A stretch of 64,000 nt of DNA from Thermohalobaculum sp038534135 (GTDB lineage: Bacteria > Pseudomonadota > Alphaproteobacteria > Rhodobacterales > Rhodobacteraceae): assembly GCA_038534135.1 (NCBI GenBank), contig JBCAXJ010000016.1:1-64000 (forward strand), written 5' to 3'. The position numbers and the translations under genes were made by a program. Shown one piece after another: positions 43,597 through 51,741 of the stretch. The stretch's first letter is position 1. Each line of letters begins with the position of its first letter. Below the pieces are notes generated by a model. It ran no database searches. It was not told where the DNA came from and saw nothing but the letters and a program-made list of their open reading frames with translations.

Positions 43597-44529
43597 TCAA
43601 CCCGCAGCCACCGCCGGACTAACAAACCCTCTCGGCAATCCTGCGCGCAGAACCTGGCCGTATTTCGGCTCATCCGGCAGCGCCTGTTCGATGATCTCGC
43701 GCGCTGCGCGCAAAGCCTCGAGGTCGATCCTGGTGCTCAAACCCTCGGACTCCAGCATGAACACGAGGTCTTCCAGCACGATGTTGCCGGTCGCACCGGG
43801 CGCGAACGGGCATCCGCCCAGCCCCGCAAGCGACGCATCGAACCGGATGCACCCGGCCTCCAGCGCTGCCAGCGCATTGGCAAGCCCCAGACCGCGCGTG
43901 TCATGGAAGTGCGACCAGACAGGAACATCGCCAGCCATTGCGATCCCGGCCCTGAAGAGCGAGCGCACCTGAGACGGATGCGCATAGCCGACCGTGTCCG
44001 GCAGCATGACCTCGTCCGCCCCGGCCTCCAGCACCTTCTCCAACAGGTCGAGCGTGTCCAGCTCGGGCACATTGCCCTCCAGCGTGCAGCCGAGTGCTGT
44101 CGCCAATCCGATCCCGATCTTCACGTCAGGCGCCGTGGCATTGCGCTCCGCGATGATCGCGCGGAACCCGTCGAGCGATTGTTCCCGTGTGCGCCGCACG
44201 TTCTGCTGATTATGGGTCTCTGACACCGACATGACGTAATTGATCTTGGGCACGCCGGTCTGGAAGCCGATCTGCGCGCCTTTCAGATTCGGCGTCAGCG
44301 CCGACATCACAGCGCCACCCAAAGCCGAGGCTTGCGTGGCGACGTCGACCGCATCGCCGAACTGAGCGATCACGTGCGGCGGCACGAACGAGCAACACTC
44401 GATCTCGGGCACGCCAGCAGCGATATCGGCCTTGATCCAGGCGAGCTTGATCTCGGTCGGCAGCACGGACTTAACCAGTTGCAGGCCATCGCGTGGCCCT
44501 ACGTCGCGCACCAGAATATCGCGGTCCAT
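43597..44529 (-). CDS. Hydroxymethylglutaryl-CoA lyase
   Basis: A 310-residue enzyme cleaving HMG-CoA to acetoacetate and acetyl-CoA, the last step of leucine degradation. VRDVGPRDGLQ starts the barrel, SHFHDTRGLGLANALAAL has metal-binding histidines, and GLGGCPFAPGATGN contains the catalytic cysteine. ATG 44529 has GAGGAG six bases upstream; an ATG at 44535 is too close. The enoyl-CoA hydratase gene ends ten bases before. Confidence 0.95.
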   Translation of the reverse strand: MDRDILVRDVGPRDGLQLVKSVLPTEIKLAWIKADIAAGVPEIECCSFVPPHVIAQFGDAVDVATQASALGGAVMSALTPNLKGAQIGFQTGVPKINYVMSVSETHNQQNVRRTREQSLDGFRAIIAERNATAPDVKIGIGLATALGCTLEGNVPELDTLDLLEKVLEAGADEVMLPDTVGYAHPSQVRSLFRAGIAMAGDVPVWSHFHDTRGLGLANALAALEAGCIRFDASLAGLGGCPFAPGATGNIVLEDLVFMLESEGLSTRIDLEALRAAREIIEQALPDEPKYGQVLRAGLPRGFVSPAVAAG

Positions 44530-44539
44530 CGTCATCTCC

Positions 44540-45328
44540 TCAGCGGCCCTTGAAGACCGGGGGGCGTTTCTCGTTGAACGCGCGCACGCCCTCCAGGCGG
44601 TCCTCGGTCGGTACGGTCAGATTGTAGGCCACAATTTCAAAATCATAGCCCGAAGCCCGATCGATCTCGACCGCCTTGTCCATGGCTTTCAGCGCCGAGC
44701 GCACCCCAATCGGTGCATTCTTCGCAATCGTCTGCGCGCTCTCCAAGGCCGCAGGCATCAGCTCAGCAAGCGGTAGCACACGATTGACCATTCCCCAATC
44801 GGACGCCTCCTGGGCCGAGAACGGCAATCCGGTCAGAATGATCTCTTTCGCCCGGCGCACACCGACCGCGCGCGGCAGGTTCTGCGGCCCGGCCATGCCC
44901 GGCATGATCCCGCGCGTCACTTCGGGGAACGCAAAGCGCGCATGATCCGCAGCGTAGATGAAGTCACAACACAGCGCGATCTCGGCGCCTCCACCCATCG
45001 CGACCCCGTTCACCGCAGCGATCAATGGGATCGGGCACTGAAACATGCCGCGCGCAATCTGCTCGACCAGCGCATGCTGCTCGCGCCAGGTCTGGTCCGT
45101 CATGCCGTCGCGTTCTTTCAGATCCGCGCCGGGACAAAAACCGCGATCCCCTGCCCCCGTGATGACGATACAGTTCGCCTGATCTGCCCGGACATAGAGG
45201 TCGGTGAACAGATCGCGCAGTTCCGTCATCATCACGGTGTTCATCGCGTTCAACCGATCCGGCCGGTTCAGCGTGACCACCATGACACCGCCGTCTTCGT
45301 GGCTGACCTCAAGCGTTTCGAATTCCAT
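44540..45328 (-). CDS. Enoyl-CoA hydratase/isomerase family protein
   Basis: A 262-residue crotonase-fold enzyme. RPDRLNAMNTVMM and FCPGADLKERD are family motifs, and AAVNGVAMGGGAEIALCCDFIYAA forms the oxyanion hole. GDRGFCPGAD supports an active site. In this context it may be a methylglutaconyl-CoA hydratase of leucine catabolism, though the motifs do not fix substrate. GGGAGG precedes the ATG. Confidence 0.92.
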   Translation of the reverse strand: MEFETLEVSHEDGGVMVVTLNRPDRLNAMNTVMMTELRDLFTDLYVRADQANCIVITGAGDRGFCPGADLKERDGMTDQTWREQHALVEQIARGMFQCPIPLIAAVNGVAMGGGAEIALCCDFIYAADHARFAFPEVTRGIMPGMAGPQNLPRAVGVRRAKEIILTGLPFSAQEASDWGMVNRVLPLAELMPAALESAQTIAKNAPIGVRSALKAMDKAVEIDRASGYDFEIVAYNLTVPTEDRLEGVRAFNEKRPPVFKGR

Positions 45329-45467
45329 GGGCGCCTCCCTGCCCGGCGGACCCTAGTGCGGTCTCTCCAGGCGCGAAAGACCCGGACGATCATCCTTGCG
45401 ATCAAGCCACAGGCTTGCTTGACGCCGCGCCCGGTCCTGCGCGAACGACGTGGTCGGAGGATTGCAT

Positions 45468-46616
45468 ATGGTGCTGCCACTGGACGGAATTCGGGTAATC
45501 GAGATCGGCCACTCGATCGCCGCACCCTACGCGGCGTTGATCCTGGCAGAGTTGGGGGCCGAGGTGATCAAGATCGAACGCCCCGGCGTCGGAGACGATG
45601 CCCGTGGATGGGGCGCGCCCGTCGAAGGGCCAACCTCGACAGCCTCGGCAACGTTTCACGCAATGAACCGGCTTAAACGCTCGGTAACGCTGGATATGAA
45701 GACACCGGATGGGGTCGATGCATTGAAGCGCCTCGCAAGCCTCTCCGATGTGGTCATTCAGAACCAGCGGCCCGGACTGGCGGCGAAACTGGGCTTCGAT
45801 GCCGAGGCTCTGTGCGCTGGGAACCCGCAGCTTATCTATGCCAACATCCATGCGTTCGGCGACACGGGCCCGTTGGCGTCATCTCCCGGCTACGATCCGT
45901 TGATGCAAGCATTCGCAGGCCTGATGACCGTGGTCGGAGAGCCGGGGCAGCCCTCGATCCGGATCAATCCGTCGATCATCGACATGACGACCGGGTTATG
46001 GCTGGTCATCGGCGTTCTGACGGCGTTGGTGCGCAGGGCCGCAACGGGAAAAGGCGGCGTGGTCGACACCGCACTGTTCGAAACGGCGCTTGGCTGGATG
46101 GTGTACTTTCTGCCGATCTTCACGTCATCGGGCAAGATCCCTGGGAAGGCTGGCTCGGGTGTCGTGATGATCTGCCCATACCAGATCTTCCAATGCGCGG
46201 ATGGTGAGTTGATGATCGCTGCTGGAAACGACACGCTGTTCGGCAAGTTCTGCGGAGTTCTTGGTCAAGACCACTGGGCGTCGGACAAGCGATTTCGCAC
46301 CAATCCGGACCGGCTGGAGCATCGCGAGGTGCTCATTGCCCTGTTGATGGGAGAGACCGCGAAGCGAACAAAATCGGATCTTGCCGCATCGCTCGATGCG
46401 GCAGGCGTTCCGAACGCGCCGGTCCAGAATATGGCCGAGGTCGCCACCGATGCTCAGACGCTGGCCTCCGGCATGAAACGGGGAGCGGGGGCCCTTGAAT
46501 TCTTCGGGTTGCCATTGCGATTGGATAAGCACCGGCCGGATCGTGTGGGCGATGCCCCTGCCCTCGGCGCGGACGACGCGTGGTTGCGGACCTTTTTGAC
46601 CGGAGAAGCTTCGTGA
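45468..46616 (+). CDS. Family III CoA-transferase (CaiB/BaiF), first of two
   Basis: A 382-residue CaiB/BaiF-type CoA-transferase. GIRVIEIGHSIAAPYAALILAELGAEVIKIE, VVIQNQRPGLAAKLG, and LIYANIHAFGDTGPLASSPGYDP are characteristic. In the last, the aspartate in SPGYDP is at the position of the catalytic Asp in the family. ATG 45468 is seven bases from GGAGG. It overlaps the next gene by four bases (GTGA), so the two are probably co-translated and may form a heteromer or sequential activities. Confidence 0.92.
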   Translation: MVLPLDGIRVIEIGHSIAAPYAALILAELGAEVIKIERPGVGDDARGWGAPVEGPTSTASATFHAMNRLKRSVTLDMKTPDGVDALKRLASLSDVVIQNQRPGLAAKLGFDAEALCAGNPQLIYANIHAFGDTGPLASSPGYDPLMQAFAGLMTVVGEPGQPSIRINPSIIDMTTGLWLVIGVLTALVRRAATGKGGVVDTALFETALGWMVYFLPIFTSSGKIPGKAGSGVVMICPYQIFQCADGELMIAAGNDTLFGKFCGVLGQDHWASDKRFRTNPDRLEHREVLIALLMGETAKRTKSDLAASLDAAGVPNAPVQNMAEVATDAQTLASGMKRGAGALEFFGLPLRLDKHRPDRVGDAPALGADDAWLRTFLTGEAS

Positions 46617-47866
46617 CAGACGCAACCGAAGCGCGCCAGACGGGCCCTCTCACCGGATTGCGGATCGTCGAGTTCGGGCACTTCATCGCGGCACCGTTCG
46701 CAACCCGCGTGCTCGGCGATCTGGGCGCCGAGATCATCAAGATCGAACCGCCATCGGGCGATCCCGTTCGGAGCTGGGGCGAGCAACTCGATGGTAAGTC
46801 CCTCTGGTGGTCGTCGCATGCACGGAACAAGAAATCGGTTTGCTTGAATCTCAAGGACCCGGCGGCGCGCGAGATCGCTCTGGGCTTGGTGGCCAAGTGC
46901 GACGCGGTGATCGAGAACTTTCGTCCGGGCCAGATGGAGAAGTTCGGCCTGGGACCGGACGACCTGGTATCCGTGAAGCCCGGCTGCATCCTGGTGCGGA
47001 TCTCCGGTTTCGGCCAGACGGGCCCGCGCGCGATGGAGCCGAGCTTCGGGATGATCGGCGAAGCACTGGGCGGTATTCGCCATCTCACCGGGCATCCGCC
47101 CGAAGTCTCAGACCTGCCGCCCGTGCGCACGGGCGTGTCGTTGGGGGATACGGTTGCAGGTCTTTACGGTGCGATCGGGTTGCTGGCAGCGTTGCACGAG
47201 CAAAAGGGGTTAACACTTCCTCAAGACACCCCTGTACGGATTGTTGACGTGGCGCTGACAGAAAGCGTCCTAAGCCTTTTGGAAGGTGTGCTGCCCGAAT
47301 ACGGCGCACTCGGAAAGGTCCGCCGTCCCGAAGGCGCCCGCCTGCCCGCTGCTGCCCCAAGCAGCGCCTACGCTTGCGCGGACGGAACCTTCATCCTGAT
47401 CGGTGCGAACTCCGACCCGTTGTTTACGCGGCTGATGCGCGTAATGGATCGCGATGCGCTGATCGATGACCCGCGGTTCATCGACAATCCCGCGCGCGTG
47501 GCCAACATCGATGCGATCGACGACGAGATATCGAGCTGGACCAAGTCCCGAGAACCGGAAGCGCTGCTTGCCGAATTGCAGGCTGCCGGCATCCCATCGT
47601 CCAAGATCTATACAGCAGCCGATATCGTGGCCGATCCTCAGTACCAGGCGCGGGGCGCTGTCCAATCCGTACGGGATCCCGTGCTGGGCCAAGACATCCT
47701 GCAACCGGCCCCGGTTCCACGGTTCGACGGCGACAATCCCGAAGGTATAGCCTGGCCCGGCCCTGCGATCGGAGAGCATACCGAGGCCGTGCTGAAAGGG
47801 CTTCTCAACCTGTCCGACGAGGATTACCGTCGCCTGCAAGACAGCGGCACGATCGGATCCGCTTAA
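46613..47866 (+). CDS. Family III CoA-transferase (CaiB/BaiF), second
   Basis: A 417-residue CaiB/BaiF CoA-transferase. GLRIVEFGHFIAAPFATRVLGDLGAEIIKIEPP, NFRPGQMEKFGLGPDD and ISGFGQTGPRAMEPSFGMIGEA are visible. The position of the catalytic Asp in SPGYDP of the first gene is EPSFGM here, without Asp, so the activity may differ. It begins at GTG 46613 overlapping the upstream stop, with GGAG seven bases away. Substrate unknown; the neighbours suggest a branched or dicarboxylic acyl-CoA. Confidence 0.9.
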   Translation: MTDATEARQTGPLTGLRIVEFGHFIAAPFATRVLGDLGAEIIKIEPPSGDPVRSWGEQLDGKSLWWSSHARNKKSVCLNLKDPAAREIALGLVAKCDAVIENFRPGQMEKFGLGPDDLVSVKPGCILVRISGFGQTGPRAMEPSFGMIGEALGGIRHLTGHPPEVSDLPPVRTGVSLGDTVAGLYGAIGLLAALHEQKGLTLPQDTPVRIVDVALTESVLSLLEGVLPEYGALGKVRRPEGARLPAAAPSSAYACADGTFILIGANSDPLFTRLMRVMDRDALIDDPRFIDNPARVANIDAIDDEISSWTKSREPEALLAELQAAGIPSSKIYTAADIVADPQYQARGAVQSVRDPVLGQDILQPAPVPRFDGDNPEGIAWPGPAIGEHTEAVLKGLLNLSDEDYRRLQDSGTIGSA

Positions 47867-47895
47867 GCACCCCTCTCTCCTCAGCTCGGGTAACC

Positions 47896-48768
47896 ATGGC
47901 AGAGCCCAATCTGAAGACCGGCCTTCTGGCCGCCGCTGCCATTCTGGTCATTTGGTCGGGCTTCATCGTTTTCTCCCGCGCTGGCGTTCTGTCCGGGCTG
48001 ACGCCGTACGACGTCGCCGCGCTGCGGTTCTTGGTGGCTGGCACGCTGACAGTGCCGTTCGCCTACGCATGGTGGCCAAGACACTTGTCGCTGAGGGTCC
48101 AGGTTCTGATCGCATTGGCCGGGCCGGGTGCGATTTACTCCGTCATGTTGTTCAAAGGGCTCGAGAATGCATCGGCGGCCTATGGCGGTATCTTTGCAAA
48201 CGGGGCTCTGCCGCTCTTCACCATGCTGATTGCGCTGATCGTGACGGGCATCCGTCCAACCGCGGTACAGCTCATCGGGGCAATGGTGATCGTCCTGGGT
48301 GGCGTCATGGTGGCGTGGCGCGGCCTGACGGCAGGCGGCGCGGACGTCGTGCTGGGCATCGGGCTGTTCGTCGGCGCGTCGAGCCTGATCGCCACCTACA
48401 TATACATACTGAAGCACTGCAACGTGACCCCCAAGCAGGCGCTCGCGCTGGTAAACATCCCTAACGCGCTTCTCTACCTGCCGGTTTGGTTTCTGTTCCT
48501 GCCCTCGGCGCTTGGCGAGGTTCCGATAGAAACCGTTCTCGCCCAGGCAGCGTTCCAGGGTCTTGGCCCAGGGTTTCTCGCCGTGATGATCTTTGCACTC
48601 ATGGCTTTCCACCTGGGCGCGACACCGACGGCGGCCGTCTCGGCGGCCGTCCCAGCCGCCGCTGCGCTGCTTGCAGTACCTGTGCTCGGAGAGATCCCTA
48701 CGCCGCTAGAGTGGACCGGAATTGCGATTGTCTCGATTGGCCTTTGGGTGATGATCCGAAGCCGCTAA
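47896..48768 (+). CDS. DMT-superfamily EamA-type transporter
   Basis: A 290-residue inner-membrane protein with ten predicted helices in two EamA halves. The first half starts LKTGLLAAAAILVIWSGFIV and the second AGGADVVLGIGLFVGASSLIATYIYILK. PVLGEIPTPLEWTGIAIVSIG is a usual C-terminal EamA segment. It likely exports or imports a small metabolite. It is 29 bases after the CoA-transferase gene and 22 before the amidohydrolase. Confidence 0.92.
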   Translation: MAEPNLKTGLLAAAAILVIWSGFIVFSRAGVLSGLTPYDVAALRFLVAGTLTVPFAYAWWPRHLSLRVQVLIALAGPGAIYSVMLFKGLENASAAYGGIFANGALPLFTMLIALIVTGIRPTAVQLIGAMVIVLGGVMVAWRGLTAGGADVVLGIGLFVGASSLIATYIYILKHCNVTPKQALALVNIPNALLYLPVWFLFLPSALGEVPIETVLAQAAFQGLGPGFLAVMIFALMAFHLGATPTAAVSAAVPAAAALLAVPVLGEIPTPLEWTGIAIVSIGLWVMIRSR

Positions 48769-48790
48769 GACCGGCCTGAGAGGAAAACAC

Positions 48791-50029
48791 ATGACAGACG
48801 TTACGATCGATGCTGACCGGCTCTGGTCTCGCCAGACGGCGACCGATAAATTCGGCGCGACGGCCAATGGCGGGGCGCACCGGATGGCCTTGACGCCCGA
48901 GGATATCGCGAGCCACCGCCTGATCGCGGACATCTGCCTGGCACGCGGATGGGCGCTTGAGCTGGATGACATCGGCAACATGTTCGCAATCCGTGCGGGT
49001 ACGGACGAGCACCTTCCGCCGGTTGCCAGCGGCTCTCACACCGACAGTCAGCCCATGGCAGGCCGGTTTGACGGGATGTCGGGCACACTTGCGGCTTTGG
49101 AAGCGATGGAGGCGATCGACGACGCGGGTGTTCGTACGAAAGCGCCGTTGATGCTCGCGGTCTGGAACAACGAGGAAGGCCCCCGCTTTACGCCAGCCTG
49201 CATGGGCTCGGCGGTTTACGCAGGTGTTCGCTCGCTGGATGAGGTGATCGACCAAGTCGATGCAGACGGGGTCTCCCTACAGGGGTGTATTGACGATCTG
49301 GTAACCGCGATCCCGGAGGCGACGGTGCGCAAACTCGGGGCGCTGATCGGAGCCTTCCTCGAAAGTCATATCGAACAGGGTATCGAGCTTGAGAGCTCTG
49401 GGCATGTCATCGGTGTCGTCACCGGAATGCAGGGCTATCGACGCTGGACGATCGATGTCACCGGCGAGGATGCTCATTCCGGGACCATGCCCATCAGCCG
49501 CCGCAAGGACGCTTTCGTTGCCGCGACCGATATGGCCGTTGCACTGCGCACCGCATTTGCAGACGACACCGACGAGATGCGCTTCACGATCGGCAGGTTC
49601 GAGGTTCGGCCCGGAGGGATCTCGGTCGTTCCCGGGCACGTGCATTTCACGGTCGATATGCGCCACCCGTCCAGCGATACGTTGCGCCAACAAGGCAATC
49701 GGATTGGAGAGATCTGCCGCGAGCATGCGGGTCCCTGCACGGTCGATATCAATGAGTTCATTACCTCGGAGACACTGGAGTTTCCCGAAGACATACGCGC
49801 CCGACTGAAGTCTGCGGCCGACCGACGTGGATACGCGAACCAGCCGATCTTCAGCCGCGCTAGTCATGATGCGCGCCATATCTCGCGGCTTTGCTCGACC
49901 GGCATGATCTTCATCCCCTGCAAGGATGGCATCAGCCACAACGAGGCGGAGTCCGCAGAGAAGGAGCACTGCGCCGCGGCGGCTCAGGTTATTGCCGACG
50001 TCATGCTGGAACTGGCGGGCACAGACTGA
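48791..50029 (+). CDS. M20-type Zn-dependent hydrolase (N-carbamoyl amino acid/allantoate amidohydrolase family)
   Basis: A 412-residue amidohydrolase. SGSHTDSQPMAGRFDGMSG, WNNEEGPRFTPACMGS and ESHIEQGIELE hold metal and substrate residues, followed by GEDAHSGTMPISRRKDA and the C-terminal RASHDARHISRLCSTGMIF. Members hydrolyse N-carbamoyl-L-amino acids, beta-ureidopropionate or allantoate; these motifs do not decide. GAGAGG precedes the ATG. A nitrogen-releasing step linked to the transporter upstream is plausible. Confidence 0.9.
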   Translation: MTDVTIDADRLWSRQTATDKFGATANGGAHRMALTPEDIASHRLIADICLARGWALELDDIGNMFAIRAGTDEHLPPVASGSHTDSQPMAGRFDGMSGTLAALEAMEAIDDAGVRTKAPLMLAVWNNEEGPRFTPACMGSAVYAGVRSLDEVIDQVDADGVSLQGCIDDLVTAIPEATVRKLGALIGAFLESHIEQGIELESSGHVIGVVTGMQGYRRWTIDVTGEDAHSGTMPISRRKDAFVAATDMAVALRTAFADDTDEMRFTIGRFEVRPGGISVVPGHVHFTVDMRHPSSDTLRQQGNRIGEICREHAGPCTVDINEFITSETLEFPEDIRARLKSAADRRGYANQPIFSRASHDARHISRLCSTGMIFIPCKDGISHNEAESAEKEHCAAAAQVIADVMLELAGTD

Positions 50030-50120
50030 TTGGTACGCGAGGGCGTTGCATTCTGGTGCTGCGCAATCGATCGCAAGAGGTTATTTGACCTCGCACAAAC
50101 CTTCAAAAACAAGGTCCGCC

Positions 50121-51035
50121 ATGCTGTCGACAGAACCGGTTTCCGTTCCGCAATCCCTTCTGGACCGTGTCGAGGGTGAGCCCCCGGCGCGCACGCTTGT
50201 GGTCGGTGCTCATACGCCGGTCGCGATGGAAAGCGCCAAGGCGTCGACCGACCTCGGCATCATCGAACCGGTTCTGATCGGACCGATGGACGAACTGGAA
50301 GCAGCGGCAGAGACGCTCGGCTGGGACATCACGCCGTTCCGCCGGGTTCATGCGATCGGTGAGGATGGGATCGCCGATGCGGCCACCGTCGAGGTCGCCG
50401 ATCACGCCGTACAGATTGTTATGAAAGGACAAATCCATACGGATGCCCTGTTGAAGGCGATGCTGAAGAAGGCGGCTGACGTGCGCCGTCAGACCCGCAT
50501 GAGCCACGTCTTCCACATGGGCTTGCCGGATGGAAGTGCGCTGTTGCTGTCGGACGGCGTGCTGAACGTATCACCGGCACAGAACGCCAGCCGTGCGATC
50601 CTTCAGAACCTGGTCAAGGTTGCTCACGCCTGCGGACTCGAGCGTCCGAAGATCGCAATTCTCTCGGCGACCGAGGAACCGATCCCGTCAATGCCAACCA
50701 GTCTGCAAGCCGCGGAACTGGCCGACTGGGGCAATGCTCAGGGTTGGGACGCCGAGATCGACGGGCCGTTCGCGCTGGACAATGCGCTCTCGCCCGAGGC
50801 TGTCCATATCAAGGGGATCACTGGCCGACCGGTTGCCGGCCATGCGGATGCGATCCTTGTGCCAAACATCGAGTGCGGCAACGCGATGTTCAAGATGCTC
50901 GTCTACTTCCGGTCGGCCTGCGCGTCGGGCGTGATTGTCGGGGGGCGCGTACCGATCATCATAACCAGCCGGGCCGACCCGCCCGCAGCCCGGATAGGGT
51001 CGGCGGCACTCGCAGTTTTGTGCGCAGGGATCTGA
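50121..51035 (+). CDS. Phosphate acetyl/butyryltransferase
   Basis: A 304-residue phosphotransacylase. VVGAHTPVAMESAKASTDLG, IVMKGQIHTDALLKAML, SHVFHMGLPDG, LLSDGVLNVSP and ATEEPIPSMPTSLQAAEL are characteristic, as are GHADAILVPNIECGNAMFK and ARIGSAALA. It is short compared with E. coli Pta and similar to the Ptb type. No acetate or butyrate kinase is adjacent. ATG 50121 is six bases from AAGG; the open frame upstream shadows the amidohydrolase end. Confidence 0.92.
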   Translation: MLSTEPVSVPQSLLDRVEGEPPARTLVVGAHTPVAMESAKASTDLGIIEPVLIGPMDELEAAAETLGWDITPFRRVHAIGEDGIADAATVEVADHAVQIVMKGQIHTDALLKAMLKKAADVRRQTRMSHVFHMGLPDGSALLLSDGVLNVSPAQNASRAILQNLVKVAHACGLERPKIAILSATEEPIPSMPTSLQAAELADWGNAQGWDAEIDGPFALDNALSPEAVHIKGITGRPVAGHADAILVPNIECGNAMFKMLVYFRSACASGVIVGGRVPIIITSRADPPAARIGSAALAVLCAGI

Positions 51036-51211
51036 TCTTGACGGAGTTCTGCGCAGGATATGCCGGATGATTTGGGTGCGGATGTTCCCCGTGATTTTCC
51101 TGGTGATTTTCTTCACGCAATTTTCCGTTAACCGGATATCAGACCTGCGGCAGGGGTGATCCGGACATGTCGATAATTCGATGCGCACTGACTTCTGCTG
51201 ACCGGATTTGA

Positions 51212-51239
51212 GCGCCCACCGGCGTGCGCAGGTGGGCGC
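51212..51239 (-). terminator. Strong hairpin downstream of the GG-motif peptide
   Basis: A nine-bp stem GCGCCCACC/GGTGGGCGC with a ten-base loop lies 12 bases beyond the peptide stop codon. It lacks a T-run, so it could be an attenuator or mRNA-stabilising structure. Confidence 0.45.
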
Positions 51240-51251
51240 ATCTGCACAGGA

Positions 51252-51434
51252 TCAATCCCTGCTGGTCAGAGTCGACCGGAGGCGATCGCCAGCCGCGCGC
51301 GTTGCGTCTGAATCTTGATCGGCTGCATTCGCGTCCCCATCAATGCCTTCGAATTTGATATATACGGCGCCCCCGACGGCCGAATCCAGATCGGTGTCCG
51401 CGATTGTCTTGGGCTCATTCATCGTCTTGGTCAT
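51252..51434 (-). CDS. Small peptide with GG leader-like motif and Hcp-like core
   Basis: A 60-residue acidic peptide. Residues 1-22 (MTKTMNEPK...DLDSAVGG) resemble the double-glycine leaders of Nif11/NHLP-type peptides, with an LDSAVGG end. The following YIKFEGIDGDANAAD resembles the N-terminal strand of Hcp (type VI tube) proteins, as I recall that family. The rest is disordered. ATG 51434 has GGAG six bases upstream, itself within an earlier in-frame ATG at 51446. No modification or export gene is adjacent. Real coding is likely but not certain. Confidence 0.6.
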   Translation of the reverse strand: MTKTMNEPKTIADTDLDSAVGGAVYIKFEGIDGDANAADQDSDATRAAGDRLRSTLTSRD

Positions 51435-51741
51435 GTTGTTCTCCATCGTTTTTCGAATGGCGTGATTGCCATTGCCGAACAGGATGGAGAGCTGGCGTAT
51501 CGTTCGGATGTCACCGATTGTATCTGTTGTACCGACCGCGCGCCGGGATGCGCCGCCAGCAAATGATGCTGACGTGGATGGCGCACTCGGGTCGCTGCCT
51601 CGACGTGTCAGCCGCGAGCATCGCTCAAAGACGGTGACGGTCCGAACGGAGGCGCGTCAACGCCGTTTCGAAGCCAATGCTCGAAGACCCTGAAACGCAT
51701 GGCAAATGCCCTACCTTAGCGGGTAGCAGAGACGCGTGGCC
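51435..51741 (+). other. Intergenic stretch without a supported gene
   Basis: About 307 bases between the peptide gene and the divergent end of the M3 peptidase gene. Several short frames cross it in both directions, but none has a ribosome site or recognisable product. It should contain the peptide's promoter. Confidence 0.5.

Noticed and set aside
51036..51180. Repeated GTGATTTTC-like segments after the phosphotransacylase gene
   Set aside because: Only two loosely similar short units, no regular spacing; not a CRISPR or significant repeat.
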